The translations under genes and the position numbers were made by a program. From contig JAKTTS010000137.1 of assembly GCA_030560485.1 (NCBI GenBank), positions 1 through 31,871 of the forward strand: a stretch of 31,871 nt of DNA. Reading direction: 5' to 3'. Position 1 is the stretch's first letter. Each line of letters opens with the position of its first letter. Source of the DNA: Ascoidea tarda (nom. inval.) (Eukaryota > Ascomycota > Saccharomycetes > Ascoideales > Ascoideaceae). Below the pieces are notes generated by a model. The model worked only from the letters and a program-made list of their open reading frames with translations, ran no database searches and was not told where the DNA came from. Of this stretch, positions 9,616 through 18,578 are shown piece by piece.

Positions 9616-10410
9616 ATGTATTACATAAAGGCTCTAGCTTCCCCTTCATGTTTCTTGTGGCGTCCCACTTTTGCTCGTAATATTGTGCTTCATTCTGGCA
9701 AAAGACAGCCCGGTGCCCTTAGAGATCCCAATGATTATCTAATTTCCCCCAGTGGCATCAAATACTCGCCAATAAAGGAAGTTCCTAAAGTTTCTGAAGC
9801 TTCTGAAGCTTCTGAATCCCATGAATATTCTGGGTCTCTCGAAGAAATTCAGCAATCCTTGAAGCCTATAAAGTCCTATCTCCATTCGATTGACCCCGAT
9901 TTAATCGAAAAAAACCAGATTTCTGACAAGCTTTTACTCCAGATTTTAACCCATAAATCCTTCTCTCATGGCCATTTTCCTTACAGTGAAAAATTATCTG
10001 TTATAGGTTTCAAGTTCTTAAAAAAAACATGTTTTGTTAACACAATACACCAAAGTCTACAAAACCCAATTGATCAAGAATATTTTAACAATTCGAAATT
10101 TAAAAGTTTCCAAAACTACAAAAATTATAATTTTTTAATAAATGGGTTTAATTTTGCTGATTTATTTCATAAAGACAGTATCAGTTTTTTATCAGTTTCG
10201 AATTTGGCAAGAATTTCAAGATCAAAACAATTTTCCAAAATTTTGTTTTGGAAACCAACTTCTAAAAGTGCAATAAATAAAGATAACGACACAATCTATG
10301 CTGAAGTTCTCAAGGCCTTAATTGGTGCTTTATTGTTATCAAAAGGTGCTGTTTATACTCAATATTTTATAGAAAAAAATCTTATAAATCCATTGGGTAA
10401 AAAAAATTAA
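9616..10410 (+). CDS. MRPL15: Mitochondrial large-subunit ribosomal protein mL57 (RNase III-like)
   Basis: A 264-residue protein counted from the first in-frame ATG after the TGA at 9541; the frame is open a further 24 codons upstream but without ATG. The N-terminus MYYIKALASPSCFLWRPTFA continues with several Arg/Lys and no acidic residue until the ALRDP segment, a plausible matrix presequence. Ordered part: LLLQILTHKSFSHGHFPYSEKL is the first RNase III-fold helix pair, and YAEVLKALIGALLLSKG is the last conserved block. In the signature position the Glu/Asp-rich motif of active RNase III (NERLEFLGD) is replaced by SEKLSVIGFKF, and ALIGA lacks the acidic pair, so it is structural rather than catalytic, as known for this ribosomal subunit. 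The length matches yeast Mrpl15 (about 253). It converges on CBC2, 89 bp apart. Confidence 0.82.
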   Translation: MYYIKALASPSCFLWRPTFARNIVLHSGKRQPGALRDPNDYLISPSGIKYSPIKEVPKVSEASEASESHEYSGSLEEIQQSLKPIKSYLHSIDPDLIEKNQISDKLLLQILTHKSFSHGHFPYSEKLSVIGFKFLKKTCFVNTIHQSLQNPIDQEYFNNSKFKSFQNYKNYNFLINGFNFADLFHKDSISFLSVSNLARISRSKQFSKILFWKPTSKSAINKDNDTIYAEVLKALIGALLLSKGAVYTQYFIEKNLINPLGKKN

Positions 10411-10448
10411 TCAACTTTTAATCATTTTTTTAACGATTTTTTAATCAC

Positions 10449-10482
10449 ATATATTTATATATTTATTTTGTATATATTTTTT
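10449..10482. terminator. Shared bidirectional 3'-end signal between MRPL15 and CBC2
   Basis: The 89-bp gap between two convergent stop codons holds repeated TATATA-type elements (ATATATTTATATATTT, then GTATATATTTTTT). In yeast TAYRTA is the 3'-end efficiency element bound by the cleavage factor I component Hrp1, usually followed by A-rich and T-rich tracts as here. The sequence can serve both strands. Confidence 0.5.
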
Positions 10483-10499
10483 GAATCAACTTATCTAAT

Positions 10500-11726
10500 T
10501 CAATTATTGTTATTCTCATTACCCATATTCATATTGTTGCCATTGTTATATCCACCATTATAATCTTCATTGTATCCAGCATTATTATATCCAGAGTTAT
10601 TATACCTACCATCATCAGGAAGATCATTATCATACCCTCCGTTATATTCAGCATTATTATTATTACTATTGTTATTATTATTATTATTATTATATTCATT
10701 AATAGGATTATTAAGAGTATGGAAACTGTTAGAATTATTATACCCGCTATTAAACTCATTATTCATAAATCCATTATTATATCCACCATTATAAGTATTA
10801 TATCCACCGTTACTATTGTTATTGACATCATCAATATTATTTCCATTAAAATCACCACCAAATTCATTATATCCAGCATTATAACCATCATTGTAGCCAC
10901 CATTATAATTATTGTAGCCATCACCATAACTGTTACCATTATATCTGCCGTTGTAGCCATTGTCGTTGGTATTATTACCATATCCACCGTTATAACTACT
11001 GTTATTATAGCCACTGGTATACTCATTATTGTAATTGTTTCCACCTTTATATCTCTTATATCCTCTTCTCACATATCCCTGTTTTTTGCCATGGTATCCA
11101 CCACTATTTTCATATCCACCGCTATTTATATCCATATCCATCATATTTTCTGCTGAGTCTATAATATTTTTTGGTTCCAAAATTAAATTATTTGCTGGAA
11201 GTGTCCCAGTTTTATCTGCTTCAATATACATATCTGCTTCTTGTTCAGCAGCTATTTTTGCTTCATCTAGTTCTTTCAATCCTCCTTTAACCCCTCGACC
11301 AAATTCTCTGCCACTTTTAAAGCCCAGATCTAAATCAATTTGAAGAAAACAATTCAAAAGTTTGGTTTGGTTCAAGTACTTGATCGCTTGAAATACGCCC
11401 TCTTGACTCTCAAAAATGATAAACCAAAATCCACAGGGTTCTTGACTTTGACTATTCAACCCTGCTATAACTCTTTCAACCTCTCCAACTTTTGAAAACA
11501 TTTGGTAAATCTGCTCCTCTGTGATAGAGAAATCGAGCACTTGAACATAAATGGTTCGTGAGACCATGGTCCTCTTCAATTGATCATATCCATTTTTCTT
11601 TTTTATGGCCTTGGAAAGCAAGTATTTTGAGGGCACATCCAATCGTTGAGCTGAATGCTTGAAGTCATACTCTGCAAATTCCCGTAAATCTGTCTCTAAT
11701 TGTCCTCCATAGTAGTTTCTACTCAT
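10500..11726 (-). CDS. CBC2: Nuclear cap-binding complex small subunit (CBP20), divergent, with long Asn/Gly/Tyr-rich tail
   Basis: CBP20 binds the m7G cap of nuclear transcripts with CBP80 and aids splicing, 3' processing and export. Residues 20-55 (YDFKHSAQRLDVPSKYLLSK) and the RRM (58-132) align with yeast Cbc2, followed by QIDLDLGFKSGREFGRG with the cap-contacting Asp and Arg residues. Departures: RNP2 reads IYVQVL where the family has YVGNL; RNP1 is CGFWFIIF; and the GGQVxDE cap-loop is GGLKELDE, losing the conserved Gln. From about residue 201 to 408 a tail rich in Asn, Gly and Tyr repeats GGYN-like units, including YNGGYN, and a short Arg/Lys-rich patch (RRGYKRYKGG). Yeast Cbc2 is only 208 residues long. 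The tail is prion-like in composition. It ends with TGA and lies 236 bp downstream of FCP1 on the same strand. Confidence 0.88.
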   Translation of the reverse strand: MSRNYYGGQLETDLREFAEYDFKHSAQRLDVPSKYLLSKAIKKKNGYDQLKRTMVSRTIYVQVLDFSITEEQIYQMFSKVGEVERVIAGLNSQSQEPCGFWFIIFESQEGVFQAIKYLNQTKLLNCFLQIDLDLGFKSGREFGRGVKGGLKELDEAKIAAEQEADMYIEADKTGTLPANNLILEPKNIIDSAENMMDMDINSGGYENSGGYHGKKQGYVRRGYKRYKGGNNYNNEYTSGYNNSSYNGGYGNNTNDNGYNGRYNGNSYGDGYNNYNGGYNDGYNAGYNEFGGDFNGNNIDDVNNNSNGGYNTYNGGYNNGFMNNEFNSGYNNSNSFHTLNNPINEYNNNNNNNNSNNNNAEYNGGYDNDLPDDGRYNNSGYNNAGYNEDYNGGYNNGNNMNMGNENNNN

Positions 11727-11962
11727 TGTTTCTCACAGTTTTTTATTGTCTCTTACAATCTTTTTGTAGTCTTTTGCTAAGCAACTTTTAGATTCAATCT
11801 TCTAAAACTGTCTTAAAAAAATTCGTGCAACATCCTGCACCCGTACAAAGGGCAGATTTCGAGAAATAAAAAGCAGTTGCTTTTTATTTGGAAACTATAA
11901 AATACAGAACTTACAAACTACTACAAATTACTACAAATTACAAAAGAATTCAGAAACCACCA

Positions 11963-14900
11963 TCAAGAACCCACATCCTTGTCTATGAGCCCATGTAGTT
12001 CTTTTTCAAACTCTGCAAAAAGATCATCGGCATTGCTCTCCTCCTCATCATAGTTGGTTTTTTTTTTTTTGCTACCAACCAGTTGCAAATCATCGTTTGC
12101 TTCTCGTTTGTTGTTACCATTTAGTATCACCAACGATCTGGTTCCTTTGTCATTCTCAATTTCAGTCTCTTCTTCGTCTTCAGCATCTTCATCATCTTCA
12201 TCAGAAGAACTGTCGTTGATAAAGTCTTCGATTTCTTTATCGATGTCTCCGTTCCACGATTCAGATATGCTATCTAACACCAGATCTCTATCGGCCTGCT
12301 TCACTGGGTATAAATTCTCATTATTGTTATTGCTGCCATTTCCATTTTCATTTCCATTTCCATTTCCATTTTCATTTCCATTTCCATTTTCATTTTCATT
12401 TTCATTTTCATTTTCATTTTCATTTTCATCTTCATCATCTTTATTTATCTCTTTACTGCCATTGATACTAATCTTGTCGTAATTATTACTCACTTTGAGG
12501 TTATCACCATTTTTATCGTTATTTGTACGATTGATGTTGCTAATACCATCTTTATTACCATTATAAAGTAAATTCATAATGTCATAATTATCCATTTCCT
12601 CTTTTTGCATCTTTTTAAACTCTTTAATTTCCTTTTCGCTGACTTTAATTTCATTTTCATCATTAGGTAAAAATTCAAACTCCTTCTCATCACATCTTTC
12701 CCAGTTTTTAACACACTTGAATAGCCAATCTGGATGAACTATCTTGACTTTATCTTTATAAAAGTGTCTGGCCATTCTAGCCTTTAATGTGGTTGGATTT
12801 CGACAAATTAAATGCGTAACTTTATTTGTCAAACTTCTACATACTTCACCTCCAAATGATGTAATCCAATTATTTGTATCTAAATCTCTAACATCAGAAT
12901 GGGTTGGAAAAATTCCAGAAAATAAGAAATAACAACCTTTGAATACTTCGTTTCTCATTGTTGGTATTATATTTTCAATATCTGGTATTAAATTCAAGTT
13001 AATTTTATTATGATTGCCTTTTCTGTTTCTAATTTTATTGTTTCTTTTATTATTAATATTATTGATATTATTGATGTTATTATTTTTGTTGTTTTTGCTA
13101 TTATCATTATTATTATCACCATTGAATGCATTTGGTTGTAAAATCTTCAATTCATCATAATAAGTATTATAAATTTTAATTAAAATTTTTTCCAAGGATT
13201 CTAATTCGGTGTCGTCATCATATAGTAATCTTCTTGTTTTGGGACTTTTATTATTATCAATATAATCACTCGTAGTTGTAATTGTATTTGAATCGTCATT
13301 GTCACTATTATTATTATCTACGGTGATAGGAGAAACTCCATTGTTTATTTCACCATTTTCATTCTTTTCTTTGTTGTCGACATTCCCTTTCTTATCTGTT
13401 TGATTATTTTTATCGTTTATTTCGTTTATTTCTTCAGTTTTTTTCACCTCTTTTATTCCATTTATTTCTTTTTCCTGAATTTCCTTTTCTATATTTTGAG
13501 AATTTGTTAAATTCTGTAAGTCTTCTTGTAACCTTTCCAAAGGTCTTTCATTCTGCTGTACTTCAAGTGAAAGAGATCTTTCTAATTCAATTTCTTTATT
13601 TTTCAGCACTTCAAGATCTGATATTAAATCTTTATCGATATTGAAATTGTCATTGGAATTATAAAAATTGACATTATCAATAATACTATTGATGTTATTA
13701 TTAGTTCCATTATCATGGATATTGATCTCATTGTTATTAAGGGTAGTGTTCTTACTATTATTTTCATTATTATCAATTAGTGGCTTATCATTTATTAGTT
13801 TGCTTATTTTTAATTGAGTGTTTTCCATAATTTTTTCCTCAATTTGTTCAATTTCTTTAAATCTTTTTGAAGGAGATAATAAGAGATTTTGTCTCGGTAA
13901 ATAAGTTGAGTTAATATCACCGATACCGATAAAGAAATCGTATGGAATCACTTTAATTAAATTAGGACACCAATCCCAAACATCACCTCTATCATCGATT
14001 ATTACAACCATAGAAGTGTCAACTGGAAATAGTTTGGTTAATGATTTTTGAGATAATGAACCACTTTCATCTCTACTTAATATTCTATCGCCAAAATATA
14101 TTCCATCTGGGTCAATTATTTTGGCGATTTCCTTTGCATAGGATCTTGTTGCCATTGTATAAATATGTAATTCATAATACGTTGAAATTGTATCTAAAAA
14201 ATTTTTTAAATTGGGTCTCAACTTGACATAATACCAACATTTATTTGACTTGTTCATATTGTTTTTTCTCGACATTAAAAAGGGCAAATCTTCATTCAAA
14301 GTAAAGGATTTGACATCCTTTAAAACGTTGTAATTTGGATTTGATGGATCATTTTGCCATTTATATACGGTCGGATCAACAGTTGTATGGATTATAGTTT
14401 GATCCAAATCTACTACTAAGATCAATTTTTTCAAACTGATTAAATTTAATAATTTTTTCTTTTCAGATTTTTCAGCTTCTTTTAAAGACACTTTTAGATT
14501 ATTTTCTAATGCTGATATTGTTATAGAATTTTTATGGTAGTTATCATTATCATCAATTATGGCTCCACAGGAAGCGCATAATCCAGCAAATTGAATTGAA
14601 TGAGAACATGGCTCTCTAATTTTTGCTATAACAAAAGCTGGGTTATCAATTACATCATTGATTTTAACATTGATCTCTTTTATGATTCCATTAAAAGGAG
14701 AATAGAAAACAGCAGGTAATTTATAAATCTTTTTGGGCCTTTCAAAGATCTGATTTAAATTATCATCTATTGAGTTACTATTGTTTAATGATTCATTACT
14801 AAGATTACTATTTTGAAGCTTATTTAAAGTTTCCATGTCCAACTCACTGTCAGGAACTTCTTCAAGTGAGTCATAGTTGAAAGTCAAGAACTGATCTTGT

Positions 14901-14995
14901 TTGTTGATCTGCTGGTTGTTGGCAACTGCAATTTTAGTAATAGTCACTGGAAATTTTGTCCATACTGGTAGAGTTAAAGAAGTTAATTCAGACAT
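11963..14995 (-). CDS. FCP1: RNA polymerase II CTD phosphatase Fcp1
   Basis: Dephosphorylates Ser2/Ser5 of the Rpb1 C-terminal repeats to recycle polymerase II. Order of parts in 1010 residues: N-terminal biotinyl/lipoyl-like fold (about 85-130, YSPFNGIIKEI); a Cys/His motif (CSHSIQFAGLCASC, 130-143); the phosphatase domain with catalytic DLDQT (196-200), KLRPNLKNFL, HIYTMATRSYA and VVIIDDRGDVW (330-340); a long charged linker (about 380-670); a BRCT domain (about 684-776, with GCYFLFSGIFP, THLICRN, HPDWLFKC); then an acidic tail ending with SWNGDIDKEIEDF and the usual acidic C-terminus that contacts TFIIF. It is longer than S. cerevisiae Fcp1 (732) because of Asn/Asp/Glu-rich linkers. At residues 856-887 an E-N dipeptide run changes to G-N. 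Ends with TGA. Confidence 0.96.
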   Translation of the reverse strand: MSELTSLTLPVWTKFPVTITKIAVANNQQINKQDQFLTFNYDSLEEVPDSELDMETLNKLQNSNLSNESLNNSNSIDDNLNQIFERPKKIYKLPAVFYSPFNGIIKEINVKINDVIDNPAFVIAKIREPCSHSIQFAGLCASCGAIIDDNDNYHKNSITISALENNLKVSLKEAEKSEKKKLLNLISLKKLILVVDLDQTIIHTTVDPTVYKWQNDPSNPNYNVLKDVKSFTLNEDLPFLMSRKNNMNKSNKCWYYVKLRPNLKNFLDTISTYYELHIYTMATRSYAKEIAKIIDPDGIYFGDRILSRDESGSLSQKSLTKLFPVDTSMVVIIDDRGDVWDWCPNLIKVIPYDFFIGIGDINSTYLPRQNLLLSPSKRFKEIEQIEEKIMENTQLKISKLINDKPLIDNNENNSKNTTLNNNEINIHDNGTNNNINSIIDNVNFYNSNDNFNIDKDLISDLEVLKNKEIELERSLSLEVQQNERPLERLQEDLQNLTNSQNIEKEIQEKEINGIKEVKKTEEINEINDKNNQTDKKGNVDNKEKNENGEINNGVSPITVDNNNSDNDDSNTITTTSDYIDNNKSPKTRRLLYDDDTELESLEKILIKIYNTYYDELKILQPNAFNGDNNNDNSKNNKNNNINNINNINNKRNNKIRNRKGNHNKINLNLIPDIENIIPTMRNEVFKGCYFLFSGIFPTHSDVRDLDTNNWITSFGGEVCRSLTNKVTHLICRNPTTLKARMARHFYKDKVKIVHPDWLFKCVKNWERCDEKEFEFLPNDENEIKVSEKEIKEFKKMQKEEMDNYDIMNLLYNGNKDGISNINRTNNDKNGDNLKVSNNYDKISINGSKEINKDDEDENENENENENENENGNGNENGNGNGNENGNGSNNNNENLYPVKQADRDLVLDSISESWNGDIDKEIEDFINDSSSDEDDEDAEDEEETEIENDKGTRSLVILNGNNKREANDDLQLVGSKKKKTNYDEEESNADDLFAEFEKELHGLIDKDVGS
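12338..12428. repeat. Hexanucleotide (CATTTY)n repeat inside FCP1
   Basis: About 15 units of CATTTT or CATTTC on the plus strand. On the coding strand these read as GAAAAT or GGAAAT, giving alternating Glu-Asn then Gly-Asn dipeptides in the Fcp1 acidic tail. One T/C change per unit decides between Glu and Gly, so the array is a microsatellite with two unit types in blocks. Confidence 0.9.
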
Positions 14996-15609
14996 AAGAT
15001 TGAGGTCTTAAAAAGTGGGAAAAAAAACCAAAAATTAAAGCAGCAAAAGTGACAAGAACAGCAAAAACAAAAGAACAAGTAGAACAAAAGGAAAAACAAG
15101 GATATAGACAGTGAAATACAAATCAACACAGTGCAATTCAAACTCAAGCTCCAGTCAAAAGATGAAAAAACCAATATATTGGAGTATGGGTTAAAGCATA
15201 TAACAGAAAATAACAAAGGTAAAATAGAAAAATTGCACTCATGGCAAAAAACAGCGTTTCACTCCCTGAACCAGAGGAAAAAGCGCGTGCCGTTTTCCGA
15301 CGCACTTGCTCCATTGGCGCAAGTGCGTTTCTTTTGTTGCGTAATTATATGTGTATAAGCATACTCTAGAGTGTTTCAGCATGTGTATGCGTTGTTGCAC
15401 TGAGTTTCCTGTTTGGTATTTTGTTAGAAAAATTGTGCAATGTTGCATGCTATTACATATATCCGCACTGATGGATACAAAGCATATAAACTTTTTTTTT
15501 CATGGCAACTAAGATCACAATATACTAATTTAGAAAACGCTTTACTTTTGAAAACAAATTCAAAGATATTATGTTTTAATGATGCAAATGATATGCAAAG
15601 AAACTGGGA
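14996..15609. other. Upstream region of FCP1 with a GC hairpin
   Basis: About 600 bp without a supported gene. The FCP1-proximal 250 bp is A-rich and probably its promoter. A short GC-richer patch at 15255-15345 holds the hairpin described separately. Open frames here lack recognisable domains. Confidence 0.5.
15300..15328. promoter_or_regulatory. Perfect 10-bp inverted repeat with CCAAT core in the loop
   Basis: Left arm ACGCACTTGC (15300-15309), 9-nt spacer TCCATTGGC, right arm GCAAGTGCGT (15319-15328). The spacer contains ATTGG, a CCAAT box on the other strand. The symmetry may bind a dimeric factor around a CCAAT site upstream of FCP1, or form a hairpin in RNA. No T-run follows that would suit a simple terminator. 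Confidence 0.45.
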
Positions 15610-16202
15610 TACTATGAACTTTCATTCTTTCCAAATCTCACAAATGTCGTATCTATGAAAAAAATATTGCTTGAGAAAAGTTGTTTTCCCAATAACATAA
15701 ACCATTTAGATTTAAAACATAATAGAATTAAAATAATTAAAAGCCTATCAAACTTGGTCAATTTAAAAGTTTTAAAGATCTCTCTTTATTATGTTGAAAC
15801 AAGTAAAGACATACCGACAAATGAAATGCCTATCGTCTCAGAACTTCCTGAAGAAAATCCAATTGAAATTAAAAACTTATCAACTTTAATAAATTTAAAC
15901 GATCTAGATTTTTATCTTTCAACCGAATTCTAAAAAATTTAAATCTATCTTTTAATAATGTCAAAAGAATTGAACATTTATCAATATTAATAAATCTGGT
16001 TTCTCCTAATTTGTCTCACAATCATACTGAAAAAATTGAGTCATTATTTTGTTTAAAAAAATTAGCTCATTTAAATTTGTCGAGCAATTTTATCCAAAAC
16101 ATTGAAAATGTATCGCCTTTAATCAATTTAAATCATTTATATCTATCAAATAACAGACTTCAAGTACCCGATATAATGCGTGTGGATGGATGCAAAAAAT
16201 AA
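15610..16202 (+). pseudogene. Decayed SDS22-like leucine-rich-repeat gene
   Basis: Two fragments in different frames encode SDS22-type repeats of about 22 residues. The first (from the frame reading FFPNLTNVVSMKK, through NNINHLDLKHNRIKIIKSL, to a stop at 15931-15933) and the second (about 15925-16202, with NLNLSFNNVKRIEHL, AHLNLSSNFIQNIENV and NHLYLSNNRLQ) join by a shift of frame near 15925. The repeat pattern L-x-L-x-x-N-x-I-x-x-I is that of Sds22, the protein phosphatase 1 regulator. Only about seven repeats remain, the 5' end is missing and the 3' end loses the pattern after RLQVPD. It is a relic, perhaps of a duplicated copy. An active gene with an unseen intron at the break is less likely, as no splice signals are there. 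Confidence 0.65.
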
Positions 16203-16786
16203 CCCAAAACACTGTAACTATCATGTTTTCTAATACCAGATATATGAAGAAAAAACAGAAAATTAAATAAAACACGATCAAAAATATTATTAAATCGAAT
16301 AATCATTTACAAGTGGTAGGTCATTAAAAACAACACTTTTTCACTTTTTTTTTGAAGAAATGAATTCTTAGAGTTTTTATTTTAGTAAATTTTAGCAAAA
16401 ATATTTTATATTCTATATCTTTAATATAATATAATACAAACCTTTCTATTAAACATAAAAATGCTTGACAGCACAAACACCGACTTTATTGCCATTTTAT
16501 TCTATTACAGTGATAACGATAATAATGATAAAGATTCTGATAATAGTAAATATAAATAATTGAAATAAAAAATTTTATTGATCATAATTATCGAAAACTT
16601 TTTGTAAAAAATAGTAATCTTTGATTTCAGTTTGCCATTTATATATTTACTTTAGAATGGTTGAAAGCGAAACCTATTTATAAAATGAAATACTGCACTT
16701 TCTTTCCACTTTGGTTTTGGTGCATTTATAATACTAAAAATCAGCCTTTAATAGGATATTAAATTACAACTAAAACCAAATTGATC
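16203..16786. other. AT-rich spacer without a gene
   Basis: About 580 bp between the LRR relic and the orphan secreted protein gene, downstream of both. It is AT-rich with long A and T runs (for example near 16340 and 16560). I see no coding or RNA feature in it. Confidence 0.6.
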
Positions 16787-17884
16787 TCAATTGACTCCCA
16801 TAATGTTAAGAGAAAACCCACCTAGCTCATGTTTCACATTTATTATCTTTCCACGATTTTTTATAAGGTCTTTGAAATAATTTTGTAAAATTTGTGTTAT
16901 ATTTAACTTTTTCATTTTTCTGTAATCAGCTACAATCTCAAATTTTAGTCCTTCATTATTGCCAACAATAATATCTAATGTTTTATCAAACACTTTAATA
17001 TTTCTGTCAACATTTTTTTTAAACAAAACTACAGCTCCAATTTTTCCATTCTTATTAGGTAGGTATAAAGCCATTGACATTTTGAAAAATCCTTTGACTC
17101 TTTTTGTAAAATTTCCGATCTTTTTAATTTTATAAAAAACATTGAAATCAAAACTTATATATGAAACTTCTTGAGACCCATAATCGGTATCTTTTGCAAT
17201 CAATAAATTTTTGGAATTATAAAATTGAACATTTTCAATGTTGACATACTGATCTGGTAATAGATTTTTTGCATAATTTTCAATTAATTTGGTAGAAAAC
17301 TCAACACTAGTAAAGTAATTGCTGCCCTCACTATCATCAATATAACTTTCATGACCAGTTATATTAAAAATCTCTGGTGTATCACGGATTTCATAAGCAA
17401 AAGCAAGATCATAAAGAATAGCAACTGTCGCAGTAATTCCAGAAACAAGCAATGTTCCACCACATATAACTAGAGTGGGATCTGTAACACAAAACAAAAG
17501 AACTGGTGGAATACTAGCAGCAAAAACTCCATTTGCTAAAAAAAGCCCTAAAAAACTGAAAGCGATTTTTGTACGAGTATCAAGTGCATTGTTGAAAATG
17601 TTTTCACTCGAATCCTCATTCCAGCGTTCTAATGGAATATCATCATCACAATCATTGTTTACTTCATATTCATCGTCATTGACATAGTTTTCATAGTCGG
17701 GTTTACCAGTATAGTTTAAGATATTGTTACTATCATTTAATTTATTTGAAGCCGAAGTTGATGTTACCAAACTTTTAACACTAGAAGTTGGAATAAAGAT
17801 GTCAGAATTTCCAGGAAAACAGTTTAAAGTTTGTATTATATCAGAAATTAAAATCAATATTATTGACTTGAGAATGAACTCCAT
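16787..17884 (-). CDS. Orphan secreted or membrane protein with signal peptide and hydrophobic hairpin
   Basis: A 365-residue frame I do not recognise. It opens with an uncleaved-looking or cleavable signal sequence (MEFILKSIILILISDIIQTL), then a polar, acidic segment (about 60-95), then two hydrophobic stretches (about 107-133 and 138-165) separated by a short loop, and finally a 200-residue soluble part rich in beta-prone residues and Lys. There are four Cys (22, 79, 132, 141), N-glycosylation sequons at about 57, 174, 258 and 328, and one Lys-Arg (261-262) that could be a Kex2 site. A signal peptide, acidic pro-part and hydrophobic hairpin recall secreted preproproteins of yeasts, but there is no sequence match I can claim. 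It ends with TGA and lies in an accessory-looking stretch beside a pseudogene. The open frame is intact, so it is probably a real gene. Confidence 0.6.
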   Translation of the reverse strand: MEFILKSIILILISDIIQTLNCFPGNSDIFIPTSSVKSLVTSTSASNKLNDSNNILNYTGKPDYENYVNDDEYEVNNDCDDDIPLERWNEDSSENIFNNALDTRTKIAFSFLGLFLANGVFAASIPPVLLFCVTDPTLVICGGTLLVSGITATVAILYDLAFAYEIRDTPEIFNITGHESYIDDSEGSNYFTSVEFSTKLIENYAKNLLPDQYVNIENVQFYNSKNLLIAKDTDYGSQEVSYISFDFNVFYKIKKIGNFTKRVKGFFKMSMALYLPNKNGKIGAVVLFKKNVDRNIKVFDKTLDIIVGNNEGLKFEIVADYRKMKKLNITQILQNYFKDLIKNRGKIINVKHELGGFSLNIMGVN

Positions 17885-18578
17885 TATATCTCAGTTCAAA
17901 GCTTATCAGACCTTTTGTGAAGATGAGGTATTAATTCAATTAACCTGATTAATTCCAAATTTATAAATGCCCGGGAAAAGAAGACCCCCAGGGAGTCTAC
18001 TCAACAAACATCTTTCGTCCTAATTTGTTGTTTCCATTTTCTTGCAATATATTACTTTTGTGATTATTCTTGGAAAATTGATTTTTGTAAATGTTCGTCT
18101 TTCCAAATCAAGAACAATCCATCGGACTGGCGACAGAATACAGTAGGTTTTTCCCACTGAACAAACCACAGAACGAATAACAAAAACTAACAATTGCCTT
18201 TGATAAAAGCTACAGTTGGAAGTAGATAAGATAGAGTAGGAAAATAAGATTTATGAAGACTTTGCATTTTATTTGCGTGTTTTGAACTATAGAACATTGT
18301 AAACTATGAAAATACTAATACAGGGCAGACAATAATTTCTGGCCTTAAATATTAAAACCAATTTTGAAATGAAATTTCATGAGTTTCGTGAGAATTGTAA
18401 AATGTGAATAAAATAGCATAAAAAAAAGATTAAAGAGCTTTCTTAAAAGTGAAATTATAATAAAACCGTAGAGGATTACCAAAAATAGAAAAATACACCA
18501 GTTAAAACGATAAAAAGATTAATATCATGAAAAACATAATAATATAATAAAAAACATCAAATTTTGAATTTAGTATGA
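17885..18578. other. Spacer upstream of the orphan gene and downstream of LDB19
   Basis: About 700 bp, AT-rich apart from a short CCCGGG-containing patch near 17969. It should hold the orphan gene's promoter and the LDB19 3' end. No other gene is visible. Confidence 0.5.

Noticed and set aside
10529-11343. Frames rich in Ile, Leu or Pro on both strands across CBC2
   Set aside because: They are shadows of the Asn/Gly/Tyr repeat coding sequence.
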